Positions 6,653 through 11,304 of a stretch of DNA of 11,304 nt are shown piece after piece. Position 1 is the stretch's first letter. Every line of letters starts with the position of its first letter. Under the pieces are notes generated by a model. That model was given only the letters and a program-made list of their open reading frames with translations, searched no databases and was not told where the DNA came from. The stretch is from Candidatus Coatesiibacteriota bacterium. GTDB lineage: Bacteria; B130-G9. The stretch spans positions 1 through 11,304 of the forward strand of contig QMNL01000020.1 of the NCBI GenBank assembly GCA_003647755.1, in the 5' to 3' direction. The position numbers and the translations under genes were made by a program.

Positions 6653-9318
6653 CAACTACTCTCCTCTGCATCTGCCAAAGCCTCTGAAACCACTTCGCTC
6701 ACCTGTAACAGCGACTCTTCAAGCCGCTCCGGGCGAGAACCACCAGCCTGCGCCAGGTCCCTACGCCCGCCGCCGCTACCGCCAACGCCTGCGGCGATCT
6801 TCCTTATGATATGGCCTGCATCCAGATCGTTTGTCAAGTCCTGGGTAACCAAACATATCAGGATGACCTTGTTCTTGGCAACAGCACCGAGCACTGCTAC
6901 CCCGCGAAAACCCGCTTCCTTCAGGCCATCGCAAACCCTGCGCAGGAAATCAACATCTACCTCACCCATGTTGGCCGCCACCACCTTGACGCCCTTCACC
7001 TCCACCGCCCCTTTCACAAGGCCGCTCACCTTCGACTTAATAAACAGCTCCCTCGCACCAACCAGCTCTTTTCGCAAGGACTTGACCTCATCGATGAGCG
7101 ATCCCACACGCTCGCCAACGCTGTCAAGCGGCGTCTTGAGCTTCTCGGAAAGCTCCTTCAGCTCACGCAGCCGTCGATTGTCGTACTCCAGAGCTCTCTC
7201 GCCCGTAAGCGCCTCAATCCGTCTCACGCCTGCAGAAACGCTGGAGGTGCTGAGCACTCTGAACAAGCCTATGCGCCCCGTTCGGGAGACGTGCGTGCCC
7301 CCACATAACTCCTTGCTGAAACCGCCCGCGCTAACCACGCGAACAACATCACCGTATTTCTCGCCAAAAAACGCAAGCGCGCCTGATGCCGTAGCATCAT
7401 CGAACGACATCTCCTCGGCAATTACTTCCACGTCATCCCTTATCTTCTCGTTCACCTCCGATTCTATCATCTCAAGCTCCCGTTCCGAGACAGGCCCAAA
7501 ATGAGTGAAGTCGAAACGAAGCCTGTCAGGCTCAACCAGAGACCCAGACTGTTTGACGTGATGCCCAAGAATGGAACGCAAGGCGTAATTCAGCAGGTGG
7601 GTTGCCGTGTGGCTTCTGGCGATCGCATCTCGCCTCTTGCGGTCGATTCTGCAGCGCACGCTGTCGCCGACCGCCAGCTTCCCAGTTTTAACGATGGCGG
7701 TGTGAATGATAGCGCCGCGGTCGGTCTTCTGGACTGATGTTACATCAAGGTCTGCAGTTTCAGAGTGCATCTTGCCCACATCCGAGACCTGGCCACCAGA
7801 TTCCGCGTAGAACGGCGTCCTGTCGAGAACTACCTCGACCTCGCTACCATCTGATGCACTTTCGACCACGCATCGCGACCCATCCGTAACCTTTACGATC
7901 CGCTCCACGCGACATTCGTCCAACTCGAACTTGTTGTAACCCTCGAAATCTGATGCGCTGAGGTCCCGGTGCGTCTCGTCCTCGGCCTGAAGCTGGAAGC
8001 GCCCGCTCGTTGCCACCCGAGCCCTCTTCTTCTGGCCGAGCATCGCTCGCTCAAAACCCCTCTCATCGACGGAGAGTCCGTTCTCCTTAGCGATGTCGCG
8101 CACCAGCTCCAGCGGGAACCCGAACGTATCATAGAACGAGAACACCCTCTCTCCATCGAGCACATCCCCGCCAGCCTGCTTCACCTCCTCCACATACTCC
8201 ATGACTCGCGGCATCGCCCGGTTGAGGGTCCCCTGGAACCGCTCCTCCTCGCTCCTGAGGACTCTTGCTATTGTCTCCTTTTGCGCCCGAAGTTCAGGGT
8301 AAGTATGGCCCATCTGCGCCACGACCGCCGCCGAGAGCTTGAACAAAAACGGCTCGTGAAGCCCGAGAACCTGGCCAAACCGAGCTGCACGGCGGACCAG
8401 CCTCCGAAGGACGTAGCCGCGACCCTCGTTGGACGGCATGAGCCCGTCTGCAAGCAGGAAGCAGTGAGACCTGATGTGGTCCGATATTGCCCGAAATGCG
8501 ATCCCCTCCTGCCCACTGCTTGTAACCGGCACATCACAAAGCTCGCCAAGAGCATTTCTGATCGGCACGAAAAGATCGGTATCGAAGATCGATTGCTTCC
8601 CCTGGCACACGCAGGCGAGTCGCTCAAGACCCATCCCAGTATCGACTGACGGCGCCGGAAGCGAGGTCAAAGTACCGTCATTGGCCCGATCGAACTGCAT
8701 GAAGACCAGGTTCCAGACCTCGAAGAACCGGTCGCAATCGCAGCCCGGAGCACACTCGGGCCTCCCGCAACCTATCTCCGAACCCATGTCATAGTATATC
8801 TCTGTGCACGGCCCGCATGGCCCAACATCACCCATCGCCCAGAAATTGTCCTTCTCCCCAAGACCAACGATGTGCTCTGCTCTCACGCCAACCGCCTCCC
8901 ACAGCCGCCGCGACTCGTCATCTTCTTCATAAACCGAGATCCAGAGCCGGTCGGAAGGGACTTTAGCTACTTGTGTCATGAACTCCCATCCAAACTCTAT
9001 GGCCAGCTCCTTGAAGTAGTCTCCGAATGAGAAGTTGCCCAGCATCTCGAAAAAAGTGTTGTGCCTGAGCGTCCGACCGACGTGCTCGAGGTCGTTGTGC
9101 TTGCCCGAAACGCGCAGGCACTTCTGGACCGAGGTCGCCCGGCGATAAGGCCTCTTGTCTCTGCCGAGAAACACATCCTTGAACTGAACCATCCCCGCGT
9201 TTGTGAACAGGAGTGTCGGGTCCTTGGCAGGAATGAGGGGGGCCGACCGCACGAGCTTATGCGCCTTGCCCATGAAGTAACTCAGAAACACTTCCCTGAG
9301 CTCATTCGCCGTTTTCAT
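6652..9318 (-). CDS. alaS: Alanyl-tRNA synthetase
   Basis: 888 residues, a normal full length. The enzyme charges tRNA-Ala with alanine in the cytoplasm and edits mischarged Ser and Gly. The class II catalytic core is at 1-240 (FTNAGMVQFKDVFLG at 38-52, RHNTFFEMLGNFSFGDYF at 85-102, VDTGMGLERL at 225-234). The tRNA-recognition region follows (GRGYVLRRLVRRAARFG). The editing domain has the zinc ligands H570 and H574 (HTATH), C672 and H676 (CGGTH). The C-Ala domain ends with the Gly-rich GGSGGGRRDLAQAGG. A cysteine cluster at 168-195 (C168, C171, C184, C189, C193, C195) leads into FFEVWNLVFMQF, as in many bacterial AlaRS. The start overlaps the recX end by 17 nt, and GAGGG lies 6 nt upstream inside recX. 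No T-box or other aminoacylation-responsive leader is visible. The recX-alaS order is common in Proteobacteria. Confidence 0.98.
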   Translation of the reverse strand: MKTANELREVFLSYFMGKAHKLVRSAPLIPAKDPTLLFTNAGMVQFKDVFLGRDKRPYRRATSVQKCLRVSGKHNDLEHVGRTLRHNTFFEMLGNFSFGDYFKELAIEFGWEFMTQVAKVPSDRLWISVYEEDDESRRLWEAVGVRAEHIVGLGEKDNFWAMGDVGPCGPCTEIYYDMGSEIGCGRPECAPGCDCDRFFEVWNLVFMQFDRANDGTLTSLPAPSVDTGMGLERLACVCQGKQSIFDTDLFVPIRNALGELCDVPVTSSGQEGIAFRAISDHIRSHCFLLADGLMPSNEGRGYVLRRLVRRAARFGQVLGLHEPFLFKLSAAVVAQMGHTYPELRAQKETIARVLRSEEERFQGTLNRAMPRVMEYVEEVKQAGGDVLDGERVFSFYDTFGFPLELVRDIAKENGLSVDERGFERAMLGQKKRARVATSGRFQLQAEDETHRDLSASDFEGYNKFELDECRVERIVKVTDGSRCVVESASDGSEVEVVLDRTPFYAESGGQVSDVGKMHSETADLDVTSVQKTDRGAIIHTAIVKTGKLAVGDSVRCRIDRKRRDAIARSHTATHLLNYALRSILGHHVKQSGSLVEPDRLRFDFTHFGPVSERELEMIESEVNEKIRDDVEVIAEEMSFDDATASGALAFFGEKYGDVVRVVSAGGFSKELCGGTHVSRTGRIGLFRVLSTSSVSAGVRRIEALTGERALEYDNRRLRELKELSEKLKTPLDSVGERVGSLIDEVKSLRKELVGARELFIKSKVSGLVKGAVEVKGVKVVAANMGEVDVDFLRRVCDGLKEAGFRGVAVLGAVAKNKVILICLVTQDLTNDLDAGHIIRKIAAGVGGSGGGRRDLAQAGGSRPERLEESLLQVSEVVSEALADAEESS

Positions 9319-9856
9319 CCTCTGCCCTCAGTTCGTTCGATAGCCGTTCGTTGATGACCTGCATTACCAGACTCTCTGCAAACCCTCTGCTGCTCAGAAA
9401 CCTCGCGACCTTTGCCAACCTCGACCTCGGATTGCCGCCCCTGAGCCCTCGCAACTTCCGAACGGCAGCCGCATAGGCCAGCTGGCCCTCGTCAATCTCC
9501 TCGTAAATCCTGTCAAGGACGCTCCGGATCGTCTCCTCGTGTATCCCTCGCTGCAACAGTTTCCGGAAGAACCAACGCCTGCCATAGGCCTTGCGCTCCA
9601 GCAGATTCTGAACATAAAGCTCTGAAACGCCCTCATCGTCAAGGAAGCGCTTCGCCACAAGCTCCCGGATTACAGCCTCGGTCACATCACCGTCAAAGCC
9701 CCGCGAGGTGAGTTTCCGCCTCAGCTCGGCAATTGATAGGGAACGGGCGGCGAGCAGCTTCAGCGCCGCCTGCTTAGTCTTACGATACCGTCTCTGTGCC
9801 TCGGGTGTCCGCTCAGGTTGATTCACACTTGTGGACAAGCAGGAAGCGAGAGTCAA
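9302..9856 (-). CDS. recX: Regulatory protein RecX
   Basis: RecX binds RecA and limits its filament growth and recombinase activity. The protein is built of repeated three-helix modules, visible here from residue 28 onward: ALKLLAARSLSIAELRRKL, then AVIRELVAKRFLDDEGVSELYVQNLLERKAYGRR, a family hallmark, then the second and third modules ending in FLSSRGFAESLVMQVINE. The start is uncertain. The frame opens at a TTG (9856) with AGGGAG only 1 nt away. A GTG at 9826 gives 174 residues but has no clear ribosome-binding site. Both lengths suit the family. It follows pilT by 17 nt and overlaps alaS by 17 nt, so it probably depends on the pilT transcript. recA, the usual neighbour, is not in the window and may lie upstream. 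Confidence 0.9.
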   Translation of the reverse strand: MTLASCLSTSVNQPERTPEAQRRYRKTKQAALKLLAARSLSIAELRRKLTSRGFDGDVTEAVIRELVAKRFLDDEGVSELYVQNLLERKAYGRRWFFRKLLQRGIHEETIRSVLDRIYEEIDEGQLAYAAAVRKLRGLRGGNPRSRLAKVARFLSSRGFAESLVMQVINERLSNELRAEDENGE

Positions 9857-9873
9857 TCTCCCTGGCTGCCGCC

Positions 9874-11046
9874 TTACTCATCAATGGTATTGGAGAAATC
9901 GAACGACATGGCTTCCTGTTCCAAATCCGTGCCGATCTCCGCGGCTTCCTCGGCTTTCGCCATATCGCTCGTGGAGCTGATCCCCTTGATCTTGAGCATG
10001 AAGTCATCCGGATTGGAGCAGTACCGCATGGCCGTGTCGAGCGTAATAAGCTTCCGATAGAAAAGCTTTATCAAGCACTGGTCAAAAGTCTGCATCCCAT
10101 ACTGAACCACACCGTCCGCGATTGCCTCCTTGATCTCCATCGTCTTTTCCCTGTCAACTATCTTGTCGCGGATCAACCCCGTGCTCACCAGCACCTCGAC
10201 CGCGGGAATACGCCCCTTGCCATCAGCTTTCGGCATGAGACGTTGCGAGACGATACCCTTGATGATCGCCGCAAGCTCCAGCCTTATCTGCTGTTGCTGG
10301 TGCGGGGGATAGAAGGCAACGATGCGGTTGATCGTCTCGACCGCATCCAACGTGTGAAGCGTGGTCAACACGAGGTGGCCAGTCTCTGCCGCCGCTATTG
10401 CCAGGTCAACCGTCTCAAAATCACGCATCTCGCCGACCAGTATCACGTCGGGGTCCTGTCTTAGAGTTACTCTCAGGGCGCCTGCGAAAGTCTCGGTGTC
10501 GGAGCCTACCTCTCGCTGGTTGATGATGCAGCGCTTGTCCCTGTGAAGGAACTCAATCGGGTCCTCGATCGTTACTATGTGCTCCACGCGGTGCACGTTC
10601 ATGTAGTCTATCATTGCCGCAAGTGTCGTCGATTTCCCGCTACCGGTTGTGCCTGTCAGTATGATCAGGCCCCTGTTCTCCATCGAGAGCTTCTCCATCA
10701 CGGGTGGTAAGTAGAGCTCCTTGAACCCCAGTATCTTGGTCGGCACAACCCTTAGAACAATGCTCACCGTGCCTCGTTGCTGAAATGCACTCACACGGAA
10801 ACGCCCGAGGCCGGGCACGGCGTGCGCAAGGTCGATCTGCTTGTGCTTCCGGAACTTCTCCCGCTGGCCAGGCGTCATCATGCTAAACGCAAGGTGCAAA
10901 GTATCATCCGGCGTCAGCCGCTTCTGATCGATCATCGTCGTAAGGTGGCCATCCACTCTGATGACGGGCTGTGCCCCTATCTTTATGTGGAGGTCTGATG
11001 CTCCCCTGGCAACAGCCAGCTCAAGCAAGTCGTTAATCTCAACCAT
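9874..11046 (-). CDS. pilT: PilT-type type IV pilus retraction ATPase
   Basis: 390 residues, a hexameric secretion-superfamily ATPase that drives depolymerisation of type IV pili for twitching motility. It acts at the cytoplasmic face of the inner membrane. The N-terminal PAS-like part carries ASDLHIKIGAQPVIRVDG (16-33). The ATPase core has Walker A GTTGSGKST (132-140), the Asp box TIEDPIEFLH (159-168), Walker B DPDVILVGEMRD (198-209) and the His box GHLVLTTLHTLDA (223-235). The PilT-type AIADGVVQYGMQTFDQCL (308-325) separates it from PilB/GspE extension ATPases. A rather acidic tail (from about residue 361) extends past the core. AGGAG lies 8 nt before the ATG. A promoter with a palindromic spacer and a short upstream ORF precede it. 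No other pilus genes are in the window. It could be one of several PilT paralogs. Confidence 0.95.
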   Translation of the reverse strand: MVEINDLLELAVARGASDLHIKIGAQPVIRVDGHLTTMIDQKRLTPDDTLHLAFSMMTPGQREKFRKHKQIDLAHAVPGLGRFRVSAFQQRGTVSIVLRVVPTKILGFKELYLPPVMEKLSMENRGLIILTGTTGSGKSTTLAAMIDYMNVHRVEHIVTIEDPIEFLHRDKRCIINQREVGSDTETFAGALRVTLRQDPDVILVGEMRDFETVDLAIAAAETGHLVLTTLHTLDAVETINRIVAFYPPHQQQQIRLELAAIIKGIVSQRLMPKADGKGRIPAVEVLVSTGLIRDKIVDREKTMEIKEAIADGVVQYGMQTFDQCLIKLFYRKLITLDTAMRYCSNPDDFMLKIKGISSTSDMAKAEEAAEIGTDLEQEAMSFDFSNTIDE

Positions 11047-11049
11047 CGC

Positions 11050-11106
11050 CTAATCTCCTATCGCAAGTTCCAGGAACTCCTCTTCGGGAATCAACGCCCA
11101 ACACAT
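11050..11106 (-). CDS. Possible 18-codon upstream ORF in the pilT leader
   Basis: An ATG at 11106 opens a frame encoding MCWALIPEEEFLELAIGD and stops at TAG (11050-11052), leaving 3 nt before the pilT ATG. The frame runs through the pilT ribosome-binding site, so if translated it would couple to pilT. Its end (EEFLELAIGD) resembles the start of PilT (INDLLELAVARG), which may reflect a small duplication or chance. There is no strong ribosome-binding site of its own, and an ORF this short can arise by chance. I recognise no family. Confidence 0.25.
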   Translation of the reverse strand: MCWALIPEEEFLELAIGD

Positions 11107-11136
11107 ATTAGAGCCACTTTCTCTTATCTTAAGTTT

Positions 11137-11165
11137 AGAATAGGTGCCAACAGGCACCGAGTCAA
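11137..11165 (-). promoter_or_regulatory. Predicted sigma70-type promoter for pilT and downstream genes
   Basis: On the minus strand TTGACT (11165-11160) is a near-consensus -35 and TATTCT (11142-11137) a good -10, separated by exactly 17 nt. Transcription would start near 11130, giving a leader of about 84 nt before the pilT ATG. The leader includes the short upstream ORF and the AGGAG site. Because the following genes are closely spaced or overlapping, this promoter could serve pilT, recX, alaS and beyond. It is the best promoter match I found in the intergenic regions of the window. Confidence 0.6.
11143..11158. repeat. Perfect inverted repeat filling the promoter spacer, candidate operator
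   Basis: GGTGCC and GGCACC (6 bp each) surround a 4-nt centre (AACA on the plus strand) and occupy 16 of the 17 spacer bases between the predicted -35 and -10. A dyad here could be bound by a repressor, or by a MerR-like activator that acts on spacer geometry. It could also form a DNA or RNA hairpin. No T-run follows on either side, so a terminator is unlikely. A single 6-bp palindrome can occur by chance; its exact placement is what gives it weight. Confidence 0.4.
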
Positions 11166-11218
11166 CATCCAAGCGTCAGAGGAGTTTTCCTAATCGTGCC
11201 CGGGCCTGCTCAACTGAA

Positions 11219-11288
11219 GGCGTCCTTCCTGCATCCCCGAAAGGGGATGAACGTGAGTAGCCGTATGTACAACCTACGGATCAACGCC
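11219..11288. other. Seventy-nt element with nested stems, possible structured RNA or DNA
   Basis: GGCGT (11219-11223) pairs with ACGCC (11284-11288) and encloses two hairpins. One is CATCCCC / GGGGATG (11232-11238, 11243-11249) with a GAAA loop on the plus strand. The other is CCGTA / TACGG (11261-11265, 11275-11279) with a 9-nt loop. The result is a three-way-junction layout with about 17 pairs. The strand is undecided: GAAA is a GNRA tetraloop on the plus strand and reads UUUC on the minus. It lies upstream of the predicted pilT promoter, so it is not part of that leader unless transcription begins further upstream. It matches no riboswitch class that I can name. The rest of 11047-11304 holds only the promoter region, leader and an A/G-rich edge (11289-11304). 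Confidence 0.3.
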
Positions 11289-11304
11289 AAAAAAGAAAAG
11301 GAAA

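Noticed and set aside
6569..7504. Plus-strand open frame of 311 codons opposite alaS
   Set aside because: Its translation is Ser/Thr/Pro-rich low complexity with no family motifs, and it lies entirely antisense to the unmistakable alaS and transglycosylase genes. It is a codon-bias shadow.
11143..11158. GGTGCC/GGCACC hairpin as a Rho-independent terminator
   Set aside because: No T-run on either side, and it fits exactly between good -35 and -10 elements.
11219..11288. Glutamine (glnA-type) or cyclic-di-GMP (GEMM) riboswitch
   Set aside because: The minus strand has a CGTTCATC start and a GGAAGG segment that recall glnA RNA, but the conserved GGAAGTAGG end is absent. The GEMM core ACGCAAAGCC is also absent.
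1..11304. tRNA, rRNA, insertion sequences, toxin-antitoxin or defence genes
   Set aside because: No cloverleaf, transposase motif, terminal inverted-repeat pair or defence-type protein could be recognised in any part of the window.

Overview
The window carries nine protein-coding genes, all on the minus strand. Read 5'->3' on that strand the order is: PilT-type ATPase, RecX, alanyl-tRNA synthetase, a lytic transglycosylase, a YidD-family protein, a sensor histidine kinase, a single-domain response regulator, L-aspartate oxidase, and a secreted von Willebrand factor A (VWA) protein. Non-coding elements cluster at the right end upstream of pilT and, less convincingly, at the far left end. Every gene was called from family motifs visible in its translation; no database search was possible. 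GC is moderate (mid-50s percent by eye). Shine-Dalgarno sites are present before several genes but not all. Type IV pilus retraction machinery, de novo NAD synthesis from aspartate, and a GAF histidine kinase with a Cys-rich N-terminus suggest a Gram-negative, Deltaproteobacteria/Desulfobacterota-like bacterium or a related candidate phylum. That placement is inference only.

From 11046 down to 3366 the genes are tightly packed. pilT and recX are 17 nt apart; recX and alaS overlap by 17 nt; alaS and the transglycosylase share one base (TGATG). The transglycosylase and yidD are 25 nt apart; yidD and the kinase overlap by 20 nt; kinase and regulator are 24 nt apart. This looks like one transcription unit, or a few overlapping ones, with translational coupling. 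A well-formed sigma70-type promoter sits upstream of pilT (11137-11165), and its spacer is almost entirely a perfect inverted repeat. Gaps of 185 and 170 nt then set off nadB and the VWA gene, which may be transcribed separately.

Functionally the block mixes translation (AlaRS), control of recombination (RecX), envelope work (transglycosylase, YidD, PilT) and signalling (a soluble kinase with a single-receiver regulator). nadB supplies iminoaspartate for quinolinate synthesis. The VWA protein is exported and ends in a lysine-rich tail. I see no defence system, mobile element or unknown enzyme cluster inside the window. The points most worth a second look are: the YidD variant with an export or lipoprotein signal; the palindrome inside the pilT promoter and a short upstream ORF; a folded 70-nt element at 11219-11288; the Cys-rich N-terminus of the kinase; and a palindromic sequence cut by the left edge that resembles the 3' half of a CRISPR repeat.
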